From Propionivibrio sp. (GTDB taxonomy: Bacteria > Pseudomonadota > Gammaproteobacteria > Burkholderiales > Rhodocyclaceae): DNA of 64,000 bases. The stretch spans positions 186,001 through 250,000 of the forward strand of contig JADJLB010000002.1 of NCBI GenBank assembly GCA_016705685.1, given 5' to 3'. Within the stretch, counting starts at the first letter, position 1. The number at the start of each line of letters is the position of its first letter. Positions 1-7,946 of this stretch are shown here, in pieces. The notes beneath the pieces were generated by a model that saw nothing but the letters and a program-made list of their open reading frames with translations, had not been told where the DNA came from and did not search any database. The translations under genes were made by a program, and so were the position numbers.

Positions 1-1055
1 GCAAGGAGCTGCACGAAAAGATTCAGCAGGCCCTGCAGCTTTCTCCCGTGTGTATCGGGCAGGAAACGGGTCAGGGCGATGACTGGCGGGAAGGCATCGT
101 CTTTCGCAGCAGCTGCATGGCTGAATTGATGGAAGAAGCCCGGGTCGTCGCCGTTTCGGACGCCAGTGTCCTGATACGGGGCGAGAGCGGTACCGGGAAG
201 GAGGTCCTGGCCCGGGCCATCCACCGGGCCAGCCGGCGCGCCAAAGCACCTTTCGTGGCCATCAACTGCAGTGCGATTCCGGAACAATTGCTGGAGTCCG
301 AGCTGTTCGGCCACGTCCGGGGCGCTTTCACCGGCGCTACCAGCGCGCATCCCGGTCTTTTTCAGGCGGCCGACGGTGGGACACTATTTCTCGACGAAAT
401 CGGTGACATGCCGTTGGCACTCCAGGTCAAATTGTTGCGCGTGCTGCAGGATCAGGCCGTGCGGGCCGTGGGATCGACTCGCGCCGAGCCGGTTGACGTG
501 CGGGTCATCTCCGCCACGCATCGCGATCTGGAAGTCGCCATGGCCGAAGGTCTGTTCCGTGAGGATCTTTACTACCGTTTGGACGTCGTCACCATGGTTC
601 TGCCGCGACTCGACGATCGGCGCGAGGACATTCCCATTCTGGCCTCCTATTTCGTCCAGCAACTGGTTAAGAAATATGATAAAGGTATAACCGGAATTGC
701 GCCGGAAGCGCTGGAAGTTCTGGCCAGTGCGTCCTGGCCGGGCAATGTCCGCCAGCTCTACAACGTGGTGGAGCAATCCTGCGCACTGGCGACCACGCCC
801 CTTATCACGTTGACCCTCATCCAGCGCGCCTTGCGGGTACCGACCATGGAGGCGCTGTCTTACGCCGACGCGAAGCAACGCTTCGAGCGTAATTATCTGG
901 TACAACTCCTCAAATTGACCGATGGTAGCGTCGCCGATGCCGCGCGGATTGCCGACCGCAACCGGACGGAGTTCTATCGTTTATTGCAGAAGCATGAGCT
1001 TTCGCCGGACATGTTTCGTGGCGCAGCCAACAATGCCGGCACCGCAGACCGCTGA
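1..1055 (+). CDS. glrR: Sigma54-dependent response regulator, GlrR/QseF-like (5' end outside window)
   Basis: This AAA+ activator opens sigma54 promoters after phosphorylation by a partner kinase. The frame is open to the left edge (codons from base 3), so the receiver domain and true start lie outside the window; the GTG at 48 is internal. Visible parts, in order, are the end of the receiver-linker, Walker A (GESGTGKE), the sigma54-contact motif GAFTGA, Walker B (LFLDEIGD), the arginine-finger region (FREDLYYRL), and a C-terminal Fis-type helix-turn-helix (VADAARIADRNRTEFYRLL). Family assignment to GlrR rests on the ELFGHVRGAFTGA block and the short C-terminal HTH. Other NtrC-family regulators are possible because the kinase is not visible. 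Confidence 0.82.
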   Translation, partial: KELHEKIQQALQLSPVCIGQETGQGDDWREGIVFRSSCMAELMEEARVVAVSDASVLIRGESGTGKEVLARAIHRASRRAKAPFVAINCSAIPEQLLESELFGHVRGAFTGATSAHPGLFQAADGGTLFLDEIGDMPLALQVKLLRVLQDQAVRAVGSTRAEPVDVRVISATHRDLEVAMAEGLFREDLYYRLDVVTMVLPRLDDRREDIPILASYFVQQLVKKYDKGITGIAPEALEVLASASWPGNVRQLYNVVEQSCALATTPLITLTLIQRALRVPTMEALSYADAKQRFERNYLVQLLKLTDGSVADAARIADRNRTEFYRLLQKHELSPDMFRGAANNAGTADR

Positions 1056-1160
1056 GCGGAATGCTGCGCCGAGGCATGCTTCATGCGCAGGACGGCAGCG
1101 CAGCGAAGGGGTGTCGCGTACGCGAATGAATGGACCGCCAGCCTGTTGTTGCCCGGATGG

Positions 1161-1598
1161 TCAAGTCTTTCTGGAAAGCACATTTGCCCTCGCCTCAAAG
1201 GCCGAGACCATGCTGGTGGCCATCGGCATGATCAGCATCTGCATGACCGGTTTAAGCAGAAGCAGCCTTGTTTCGCAGTCGAGGGAGAATTCAACCTGGC
1301 AGCGATCATCGCCCAGAGGCGAAAAATCCCATCGAATGTTGAAACGAGAAAACGAACGATCCTGGGATACGACGGTGATTCTGCGAGGCCGTTCGAATTC
1401 CGTTCTCGTGCGGAAACGATGTGTCAGCAGGCCCAGTGACAGGCTCTGTTCGGTTTCGTAAGCGTTTTCATGCCGGTTTACTATCCTGGCACTGCTCACC
1501 AGGGGCAGGAATTCCGGATAGCGCTCCACGTCGGCAACGATGTCGAACAAGCTCTCGGGTGATTGCGCAATGGCGCGGCATTCGCGGTGGTTTGCCAT
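1161..1598 (-). CDS. ratA: RatA/Coq10-like SRPBCC (START-fold) protein
   Basis: This 145-residue protein belongs to the polyketide-cyclase/START-like family, whose members bind hydrophobic ligands such as ubiquinone. In E. coli the homologue RatA was also described as blocking 70S formation. Diagnostic features are an early VERYPEFLPL block (residues about 25-34), a central beta-rich region and a C-terminal helix (PMATSMVSAFEARA). The start is supported by a purine-rich AAGGACGG just upstream. The usual neighbour smpB is absent here. The gene is convergent with the regulator at the left edge. The START-like family is secure; the toxin role is not tested by sequence. Confidence 0.85.
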   Translation of the reverse strand: MANHRECRAIAQSPESLFDIVADVERYPEFLPLVSSARIVNRHENAYETEQSLSLGLLTHRFRTRTEFERPRRITVVSQDRSFSRFNIRWDFSPLGDDRCQVEFSLDCETRLLLLKPVMQMLIMPMATSMVSAFEARANVLSRKT

Positions 1599-2033
1599 GG
1601 GTTCAAGCCGTCCTTCAGTCTATGGTCCATCGATACAACGCTTCGGGCATCAAGAAATCCGGCCAGGGAAAATCAAGGCAATGTTGGCGTAAGCCGGGCC
1701 AGGGCGCCAACGACACGCACAGGATCGATCAGCCTCAGGGTAGCGAGGCTGATCGCTCAGGCAAACAGCCGACAGGCCATGCCGATGCCCAGATAGGCCT
1801 GACAAAGAAAGGCCTCGTCCCGCCGAGTTGGCATTATCCACGAATAGTGGCCCTTGTATTTTCGGAGCTGCTATCCAATTTGCCGTAGCGCGTTTCGCCG
1901 GGCAGGGACGGTCAAGGCAAGGCTTGGTGCATTGAGGCCGTGCGGACAAATGCCGATCCAATCAAAATTTGCGATTGACACAGGTCGAAAACACGCCGAT
2001 TCTTCAGGGTGTTGTTGAGTTTCTTATCCTTTA
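1599..2033. other. Intergenic stretch with no supported gene
   Basis: No convincing gene is present. A minus-strand frame ending at 1757 reads a short peptide (DEAFLCQAYLGIGMACRLFA) that stops directly before a strong hairpin, but it is interrupted by a stop about 38 codons upstream and cannot be placed in a family. It may be the tail of a lost gene. A longer minus-strand frame at 1650-1961 has unnatural composition and no motif. Confidence 0.4.
1726..1755. repeat. 11-bp inverted repeat (hairpin), 8-nt loop
   Basis: CGATCAGCCTC at 1726-1736 pairs perfectly with GAGGCTGATCG at 1745-1755 around the loop AGGGTAGC. No T-run follows on either strand, so it is not a typical intrinsic terminator. 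On the minus strand it lies immediately after a TGA that ends a short remnant frame. Confidence 0.6.
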
Positions 2034-2075
2034 TTGATCACAATCAATTACAGAGATATTCGTCACTGTTATACC
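2034..2075 (+). promoter_or_regulatory. FNR/ANR box with matching -10 element (class II promoter)
   Basis: TTGAT-CACA-ATCAA at 2034-2047 matches the FNR/ANR consensus at every defined position. The hexamer TATACC lies at 2070-2075. If transcription starts near 2082, the box centre falls at -41.5, the classical position for oxygen-responsive class II activation. The start site is inferred from spacing, not measured. The first downstream gene begins at 2230, leaving a leader of about 150 nt that contains the 14-bp palindrome TGGGCTGCAGCCCA at 2154-2167. The arrangement predicts anaerobic induction of the iron-sulfur/NrfD/cytochrome operon. Confidence 0.8.
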
Positions 2076-2229
2076 TCTCAAGATCGCTTTTAGGGCAAAA
2101 ACCGTGTACTGCTTGATTGAGGCATGTAAGTTCGATCAGACCGCGATTCCCAATGGGCTGCAGCCCAGCTTGGGTTCCGTTTCGCATGACTTGCCTGCAT
2201 AAAATTACTACCCCTTACAGGAGCCAATT

Positions 2230-3321
2230 GTGTCCCCTAAAGAGAACCCCTCGGCCGATTCCGTCAAGGACAAGCCTTCCCAATGCCAGACGCAGCTTGC
2301 GTCGGCAGATCCCTCCGCACCGGGCATAACAACCTCACGCCGCAGCTTTCTGAAAGCGGGCGGAGCCCTCAGCATGTCGTCGCTGATGGGTGCTGCGGCA
2401 TTGATGGGTCAGTCAGGCGATGTCGAGGCCGCTATCGAGTGGGCCGAGCACTTCCAGAAGAACTATCGCCTGATGACGCCCGAGGAGAAAGCCGAAGCAC
2501 GCGCCCGCCTTGAAAGGCGCTACTCCGCCGAGTACGACAAGAAGGTTTCCGTCGATGGCACCGAGTCGCAGCCGGGCGTGCTCATGGGCTACGCCCTGAA
2601 CATCCGCAAGTGCATCGGCTGCCGCCGTTGCGTCAAGGCTTGCGTCGAAGAGAACAACCAGTCGCGCGGAAGCAAACCGGGCCAGCGCATCGAGTGGATC
2701 CAGGTGCTCCGGATGGAGCGCGGGGAGTTCTCGCAAGACAAGATGGACCACGGCTATCCTGAAGGACTGGGCATTCAAGTGGGCGGCAACGCCTACACCC
2801 CGGCGGGTCAGGTACTCGAAGGGCAATACTTTTATGAACCCGAGGCGGTCCCGGAAAAGGACGCCACCTACATGCCGATCGCCTGCATGCAGTGCGAGAA
2901 ACCGCCCTGCGTCAAGGTCTGCCCGGTACGCACGACCTTTCGCGAGGGGGACGGCGTGGTCGTCATCGACTACAACTGGTGCATCGGCTGCAAGATGTGC
3001 ATGAATGCCTGCCCCTACTGGGCGCGCCGATTCAACCTCACGACGCCCGTCCTGCCGAAGGAAGAGATGAACCCGGTGACGCACTACATGGGCAACCGGC
3101 CGCGCATGCGCGGTGTCGTGGAGAAGTGCCACTGGTGCCTCCAGCGCACCCGCCACAGTCGCTACCCGGCCTGCGTCGAGGTCTGCCCGGTCGGCGCCCG
3201 CAAGTTCGGCAACCTGCTCGACCCGGAAAGCGAAGTGAGCCTGATTCTGGCCAGGAAGAACGTGTTCCGCCTGAAGGCCGAGTACAACACCTTTCCGAAA
3301 TTCTTCTACTTCTACGATTGA
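2230..3321 (+). CDS. Tat-exported 4x[4Fe-4S] electron-transfer protein (NrfC/DsrO/TtrB-like)
   Basis: This 363-residue periplasmic ferredoxin-like subunit should pass electrons between a membrane NrfD partner and a periplasmic acceptor. A twin-arginine signal (SRRSFLKAGG, residues 36-45) sits behind an unusually long hydrophilic N-terminus. Four cysteine clusters follow: CIGCRRCVKAC (128-138), CMQCEKPPCVKVCP (219-232), CIGCKMCMNACP (251-262) and CHWC...CVEVCP (300-320). The GTG start is chosen for the AGGAG six to eight bases upstream. It is the first gene of a three-gene operon behind an FNR box. No molybdopterin or other catalytic subunit is encoded nearby, so the substrate is unknown. Confidence 0.88.
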   Translation: MSPKENPSADSVKDKPSQCQTQLASADPSAPGITTSRRSFLKAGGALSMSSLMGAAALMGQSGDVEAAIEWAEHFQKNYRLMTPEEKAEARARLERRYSAEYDKKVSVDGTESQPGVLMGYALNIRKCIGCRRCVKACVEENNQSRGSKPGQRIEWIQVLRMERGEFSQDKMDHGYPEGLGIQVGGNAYTPAGQVLEGQYFYEPEAVPEKDATYMPIACMQCEKPPCVKVCPVRTTFREGDGVVVIDYNWCIGCKMCMNACPYWARRFNLTTPVLPKEEMNPVTHYMGNRPRMRGVVEKCHWCLQRTRHSRYPACVEVCPVGARKFGNLLDPESEVSLILARKNVFRLKAEYNTFPKFFYFYD

Positions 3322-3331
3322 GGAGCGAGTC

Positions 3332-4555
3332 GTGCAACAACTGACCAGTTTCGCTGCGGATTACACACGTTACGTCCTCAAGGGCGGCACGAAGTTCTAC
3401 GTCTGGATGGGCTGCCTCGCGGTTCTCATCGTCGGCATGATGTACGTGTTCTACCTGCAGAATACCGAAGGCCTCATCGTTACCGGCATGACCAGCCAGA
3501 TCAACGACGGCCTGTACTTGGCCAATCTCGTCTTTCTGGTCGGTGTCGCCGCCGGTGCCGTGACCATCGTCTTTCCGGCCTATGTCTACCACCACGAGGG
3601 GATGCACAAGGTCACCGTCCTTGGCGAGATGCTGGCAATCTCCGCGGTGCTCATGGTGTTCTTGTTCGTTTTCGCCCATATGGGTCGGCCCGACCGGCTG
3701 TGGCACATGATTCCGCCAAGAGGCATCTACAGCTTCTCGTCGATGCTGGGCTGGGACGTACTGGTGCTCAATGGCTACCTGTTGCTCAACTTGGTCGTCG
3801 GTTTCTATTACCTGTACGCCAAGTACACGGGCAAGCCGGTGAACAAGAAGTTCTTCATGCCTTTGGTCTACATCTCGATTGTCTGGGCCCTGAGCATCCA
3901 CACCGTCACGGCCTTCCTGCTGTCGAACAACCCTGCGCGCCCGATGTGGTTCCACAGCATGATGCCCATCCGCTTCATCGCAACGGCATTCGCGGCGGGC
4001 CCCTGCCTGATCATCCTGGCCTTCCTGATCGTCCGCAACAACACCAAGATGTGGGTCGAGGACAGCGCGATCAGCCTGCTGACGACCATCGTCACCTGGT
4101 GCCTGGGCATTGCGATCTTCCTGACGTTGTCCGAGGTCGTGGTCGAGTTGTACGCCCGCACCGAGCACGCCAACGGCCTTTACTACCTGATGTTCGGTTT
4201 GCACGGGCTGACCAATCTGGTGCCCTGGTTCTGGAGCTCCGTGGTCCTGATGATCAGCGCGTTCGTGCTGTTCCTGATCCCGGCCTTCCGCAACAACACG
4301 AAGCTGCTGCCCGTTCCCTGCGCGATGGCCTTCGTCGGCATCTGGATCGAGAAGGGCATGGGCCTCGTCGTGCCAGGCTACATCCCGACGCCAATCGGCG
4401 AAGTGACCGAGTACTACCCGAGCTTCGTCGAGTGGCTGCTGACCATCGGCATCTGGGCCTTCGGGTTCTTCGTCCTGACCATCCTGCTCAAGGGCGCCAT
4501 CGGCATCCTGCAGGGCGAAATCAAGTACGGCGGCCAAGCCGCCGCAGTGAAGTGA
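3332..4555 (+). CDS. NrfD/PsrC/DsrP-family integral membrane quinol subunit
   Basis: This 407-residue polytopic membrane protein has about ten hydrophobic segments and is of the NrfD/PsrC family, which exchanges electrons with menaquinol or ubiquinol and docks the iron-sulfur subunit. Family-typical features include the early acidic/aromatic region, the FAHMGRPDRLWHM loop (residues about 117-129), and the C-terminal GIWIEKGMGLVVPGYIP stretch. The length matches DsrP/HmeB-like members better than the shorter NrfD. It starts with GTG ten bases after the iron-sulfur gene (GAGGAG upstream) and is followed two bases later by the cytochrome gene, so the three should be co-translated. Direction of electron flow cannot be read from sequence. 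Confidence 0.88.
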   Translation: MQQLTSFAADYTRYVLKGGTKFYVWMGCLAVLIVGMMYVFYLQNTEGLIVTGMTSQINDGLYLANLVFLVGVAAGAVTIVFPAYVYHHEGMHKVTVLGEMLAISAVLMVFLFVFAHMGRPDRLWHMIPPRGIYSFSSMLGWDVLVLNGYLLLNLVVGFYYLYAKYTGKPVNKKFFMPLVYISIVWALSIHTVTAFLLSNNPARPMWFHSMMPIRFIATAFAAGPCLIILAFLIVRNNTKMWVEDSAISLLTTIVTWCLGIAIFLTLSEVVVELYARTEHANGLYYLMFGLHGLTNLVPWFWSSVVLMISAFVLFLIPAFRNNTKLLPVPCAMAFVGIWIEKGMGLVVPGYIPTPIGEVTEYYPSFVEWLLTIGIWAFGFFVLTILLKGAIGILQGEIKYGGQAAAVK

Positions 4556-4556
4556 G

Positions 4557-5354
4557 ATGACGATCATGAAGAAACTTGTATTCCATACAGTGATCCTCGC
4601 CGTCTGCTGCGCTGCAGCCACCCCGGCATTTGCCCAGGAGGCGGCAAAGCAGGAAGCCAAGGAAACCATCTGTTTCGAAAGCCGCAAGGGAGCCTCGGAG
4701 ATCACCAAACACGAGATCAAGCCCGGCCTGCCCAACGTGAAGTGTTCACCGACGACAGGCGCGACGCTCTGGTATGGCGACCCCTACGACGGTACCGTCC
4801 CGATGGGCAAGATGCCGCTGCTCGACGGTATCCCGGAAGGGAAGGCCGTCGTCAGGCCGCGCTCCGAGAAGCTGAATCTTCTGGGGATGTGCGCGACGGC
4901 CTGCCATAATGGCGTGGTCCCGCCGGGCTTCCCGAAGCACAAGAAACCGGTTCCGATCCCGACCATGGAAAGCCTGCTGCCGGAGGTGAAGAATCTGCAG
5001 CACGGCCGCGGCCGCATCTGGTGCCTCGATTGCCACCATTCGACCAAGCGCAACATGCTCGTCGACCACTTTGGCGACCCGGTCAGCTTTGACCAGCCGC
5101 AGCTGCTGTGCGGCAAGTGCCACGGCGACAAGCTGCGCGATTGGCGCGACGGCATCCATGGCAAACGCATCGGCGAATTCGTCAGCACAGGCAAGAAACG
5201 CTGGTTCGTGTGCACCGAGTGCCACAACCCGCACGATGTGCAGGACGGCGCTAGAAACAAGGGATTTGTCCAGATCGCGCCGGAGTCACCGCCTCAGCTA
5301 CCCAATGGAATGAAGGACGCCAAGCACGAGAGCGTGCACGGCATCGCTCACTGA
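4557..5354 (+). CDS. Periplasmic tetraheme c-type cytochrome with one CX3CH motif
   Basis: This 265-residue cytochrome has a Sec signal (hydrophobic core residues 7-25, cleavage near AFA/QE). Haem attachment motifs are CATACH (112-117, a CX3CH variant), CLDCH (156-160), CGKCH (185-189) and CTECH (219-223). Several extra His residues could be distal ligands. Further cysteines at 39 and 63 are unassigned. It closes the operon with the iron-sulfur and NrfD genes and is presumably their periplasmic partner, analogous in position to DsrJ or Qrc/Hme cytochromes, although that relation is inferred from gene order. The ATG at 4566 is an alternative start. Confidence 0.85.
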   Translation: MTIMKKLVFHTVILAVCCAAATPAFAQEAAKQEAKETICFESRKGASEITKHEIKPGLPNVKCSPTTGATLWYGDPYDGTVPMGKMPLLDGIPEGKAVVRPRSEKLNLLGMCATACHNGVVPPGFPKHKKPVPIPTMESLLPEVKNLQHGRGRIWCLDCHHSTKRNMLVDHFGDPVSFDQPQLLCGKCHGDKLRDWRDGIHGKRIGEFVSTGKKRWFVCTECHNPHDVQDGARNKGFVQIAPESPPQLPNGMKDAKHESVHGIAH

Positions 5355-5800
5355 TGCCAAATTCTTCGGATGAGGGGGCGTTGCCTCCCCAACTTAGTCA
5401 AGGCAGGGGCGACCCCACCTGGGTCGCCCCTGCCTTGACAAGGTCGGAGAAGACCCGAGTTGTCGGAAAGACCAACGTCTTTTTTGGGCCTCCGCTCGCG
5501 ATTCTTACCGAGGGGCAAAAGAACACCCTGGAAATCAGCGGCAAGCTCAACCGCACGGCCGAGCGATACATGGAAATGCTGAAGCACCATGGACTGGAAC
5601 TCAGCGAACCCGAACGTCAGTGCCTTGCCCATATTTGCCATATAGGCTTCATGTCGCCGCTGGAGATCAGCGAACTGTCCTTTGAAGCAAGTATCACCGC
5701 ATTTGAATGCGTAGGGCTGGACAAGAAGGCTCTAGCGAAGAAACTCGAAGCCGCCAGCTTCGCCGACCTCGTCGCCATCGTCGAGTCGCTCGGTTTTTGA
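5354..5800 (+). CDS. Uncharacterised small soluble protein; start uncertain
   Basis: The C-terminal about 95 residues (from LTEGQKNTLEISGKL onward) look like a genuine helical, charged, soluble protein, but no family is recognised. The frame runs from an ATG overlapping the cytochrome stop (TGATG at 5352-5356), yet residues about 15-29 are encoded by a 43-bp perfect palindrome, which suggests insertion into, or chance extension of, the 5' end. The first ATG after the palindrome is 5570. A CX4CH-like CLAHICH occurs, but without a signal peptide it is unlikely to bind haem. A haemerythrin gene follows 17 bases later. The real start probably lies downstream of the palindrome. Confidence 0.5.
   Translation: MPNSSDEGALPPQLSQGRGDPTWVAPALTRSEKTRVVGKTNVFFGPPLAILTEGQKNTLEISGKLNRTAERYMEMLKHHGLELSEPERQCLAHICHIGFMSPLEISELSFEASITAFECVGLDKKALAKKLEAASFADLVAIVESLGF
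5398..5440. repeat. 19-bp perfect inverted repeat, 5-nt loop (REP-like)
   Basis: GTCAAGGCAGGGGCGACCC at 5398-5416 and its exact reverse complement at 5422-5440 flank CACCT. The stem is very GC-rich and has no following T-tract. It begins 43 bases after the tetraheme cytochrome stop, where it could stabilise the operon mRNA or partially block read-through. The look is that of a dispersed palindromic element, but copy number cannot be judged from this window; no second copy was seen here. Confidence 0.75.
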
Positions 5801-5817
5801 CAAACGGGAGACCCGCA

Positions 5818-6222
5818 GTGCCGAATCGAGTGCAATGGAATCCACGCTACAGCGTGGGGAATGAAACCCTCGACGATCAACACCGCATGGTTCTGGAGCA
5901 ATGCAATGCTCTTGCCGACCACGTTGTTGAAACCAGCCCGGAGAGCGACCTGAGATTCCACACGATCTTCAATGAACTGACGGCTGGGGCGCGCGAGCAC
6001 TTCTCGAAGGAGGAAGAGTTGCTCATCCAATGCGCCTGCCCCACGCTCGAAGAGCACAAGAACGAGTGCAACGAGTTCGAATATCTGTCCGCCGAGATCA
6101 TCACGACCGAAAACTTTGACAAACTCGAACTCCAGAGATTTCTGATTTTCTGGTGGGTCGGACATATTCTGGACTCCGGCGAGAGGTATCGCGCCTCCAT
6201 CGCCGGTTCGCCCGCCGACTGA
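5818..6222 (+). CDS. Bacteriohemerythrin
   Basis: This single-domain haemerythrin (134 residues) binds O2 at a non-haem di-iron site and may store, deliver or sense oxygen. Iron-ligand signatures are in family order: an early DDQHR, a central HTIFNEL, then REHFSKEEEL, EEHKNECNEF and a C-terminal GHILDSGERY. The start is a GTG behind GGGAGACC; the upstream open frame beginning at 5707 is only an out-of-frame overlap with the previous gene. Its place after an FNR-controlled redox operon fits an oxygen-interface role, although no FNR box of its own was seen. Confidence 0.87.
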   Translation: MPNRVQWNPRYSVGNETLDDQHRMVLEQCNALADHVVETSPESDLRFHTIFNELTAGAREHFSKEEELLIQCACPTLEEHKNECNEFEYLSAEIITTENFDKLELQRFLIFWWVGHILDSGERYRASIAGSPAD

Positions 6223-6355
6223 AGCCCGAGGCGGCGGGAATGCCGCAGCCCAAGCGATTAGGGGGTTGCGCAACGCCATCACTGGCATCTCGAAACATGG
6301 GCTTTCATGTCCCCTCGAGGCCTGCCGCGCAATGCCGTAACGACACGGCGGTGCC

Positions 6356-7720
6356 TCAGTGCGGCGATTCCGGGCCAGTGAAGCATTTCCCGACATCAAG
6401 CTCGTTGCCGGCCTTTACCGCCAGGTACTTCTGGAGGAAAGAGTCATCAATTTCGCGCAGATCGGATCGTTCCTTCGGCTTGCTGAAGCGTGTTAGGTGA
6501 CTGGGCCCCCCGTTGTAGACCGCGTAGGTGCCGCGTGCAAGATCATCGGTATCGCCGACGGTGGAGTGCTCGCTTTTGCCGATCGCGTAGTCGCGCAGAT
6601 AGTGATGAAGGATTTCTGCGCCAGCGCGGCCGTTGTAGCCAACATCGGTCTGCAGCCCGGACACATCGTAAAAACCGCGCCAGACGACCGGGTATACCTG
6701 CATCAACCCGACGGCTCCCACCCCCGACTGGATCGGTTGCACCTTTCCCTTCCGGCGCACGAACTGACGCCAGCAGCTCTCTTGCCAGGCCGTGGCGAGT
6801 ACCAGATGACGGTACAGTTCGTGGAACGGCTCGGCGAGCGCTCGCCCCGCGCTTTCGCGCTGGTTGAGGGTGGTGTCCGCCGTACGCAGCAGCAGCTTGC
6901 GCATCTCGAGCAGATAGGCCGGCAACTCGCTCTGCGTCGGGAGCCAGTTATTCAAACGCTTGGCCAGCGCTGCTGTCTCGGAGTCGAACGGCAGTGGAGC
7001 GGCCAGTGGTGCCGCGAAGGCTGTCGGCATCAACCAGTTCAGGGGGTCGAACGGCGGCGACGGCCGGCTGGCGCTTAACAGCAGGCTGGACTCGGCGGGC
7101 GGGAGGGGTGCGCCGAAGCCGAAGACGCGGCGCAGTTCGGGATCGACAGCGAGATCATAGGCAAGAGGGTCTCCGGCCTTTGCGGGCAGGACCAGACGGG
7201 CCAGGTCACGCAAAGTTTCCGGGGTGATACGGAACCCCACAGCGTCACCGAAACGTTGCGCCCCCTTTAGCGCATCACCGGCTTCCGCGAATGCCCGAAA
7301 GGGCTTTGCCGCTTTCGCATCCAGGTCGTCGGCCAGACGCCGAAGGACAGGCGCGAGCCGTTCCCAACTCATCAGGAAAAGCTCACGCAGCGGGTCGGGA
7401 ACGGCAGCCTCACTGGCCAACATCGACAAACCGTCGTGTCGGCCGTTGAGCAAGACAAACAGGAACTCCTGACGCCGGCTCGACTCACCCGACTCGCCGG
7501 CGGAGCGCTTGACCACGTTGGTCAGGAAGGCGTCCCACAACTCGGAAGCCTCGACCTTCGAGACCGGCGCACCCGAGCGCGCCGCGTCGGCCGGCGCCGG
7601 CTTGCTCTTGCGCAACACTTCGCCGAGCACCTCCCAGGGATTTGGCCCGGTGTCGCGTGCCTGAAGCGGTGTTACGAGACCCAAGAGTAGAACAAGGAGC
7701 AGCGGAACACGTCTTATCAT
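6356..7720 (-). CDS. Exported lytic transglycosylase (SLT domain)
   Basis: This 454-residue protein has a Sec signal (MIRRVPLLLVLLLGLVTPLQA) and a C-terminal SLT domain that cleaves the MurNAc-GlcNAc bond of peptidoglycan. The catalytic Glu lies in ATAWQESCWRQF (residues about 310-321), followed by GAVGLMQVYP, the GYNGRAGAEIL block and YNGGPSHLTRF. The first about 290 residues have no recognised domain, so this is not a simple Slt70 or MltE. It is monocistronic by appearance, and read convergently to the haemerythrin. A housekeeping cell-wall or secretion-associated role cannot be separated from sequence alone. Confidence 0.85.
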   Translation of the reverse strand: MIRRVPLLLVLLLGLVTPLQARDTGPNPWEVLGEVLRKSKPAPADAARSGAPVSKVEASELWDAFLTNVVKRSAGESGESSRRQEFLFVLLNGRHDGLSMLASEAAVPDPLRELFLMSWERLAPVLRRLADDLDAKAAKPFRAFAEAGDALKGAQRFGDAVGFRITPETLRDLARLVLPAKAGDPLAYDLAVDPELRRVFGFGAPLPPAESSLLLSASRPSPPFDPLNWLMPTAFAAPLAAPLPFDSETAALAKRLNNWLPTQSELPAYLLEMRKLLLRTADTTLNQRESAGRALAEPFHELYRHLVLATAWQESCWRQFVRRKGKVQPIQSGVGAVGLMQVYPVVWRGFYDVSGLQTDVGYNGRAGAEILHHYLRDYAIGKSEHSTVGDTDDLARGTYAVYNGGPSHLTRFSKPKERSDLREIDDSFLQKYLAVKAGNELDVGKCFTGPESPH

Positions 7721-7946
7721 GGCATCGTCCCCAAGTTCAGTAGTTTGAAGGATGCATCAGCAGGTCAGGAATCAGAAAGCCCAGACTTGGTTATCCCCAA
7801 CCGTCGCACCCGGGTCAACTACGGTGTGTCTTGAGTATCCTCGACCACCGTACCCCGGTCAATGTGCGGTTTTACCGCAAAGCTTCCGAGAGCGTCTGAA
7901 TTTCGCCACTCTCAAGCGGAGAATCGAAGACGCAGGAGATCGATTC

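Noticed and set aside
1650-1961. 103-codon minus-strand ORF upstream of the FNR box
   Set aside because: Composition is unnatural (Arg/Pro/Cys-rich), there is no motif, and a hairpin lies inside it.
2413-3156. Long minus-strand ORFs opposite the iron-sulfur and NrfD genes (including one of 565 codons over 3038-4735)
   Set aside because: They are antisense to well-conserved genes and show the repetitive His/Asp/Arg bias of GC-rich shadow frames.
5627-5647. CX4CH haem motif (CLAHICH) in the small protein after the cytochrome
   Set aside because: No signal peptide, so covalent haem attachment is unlikely.
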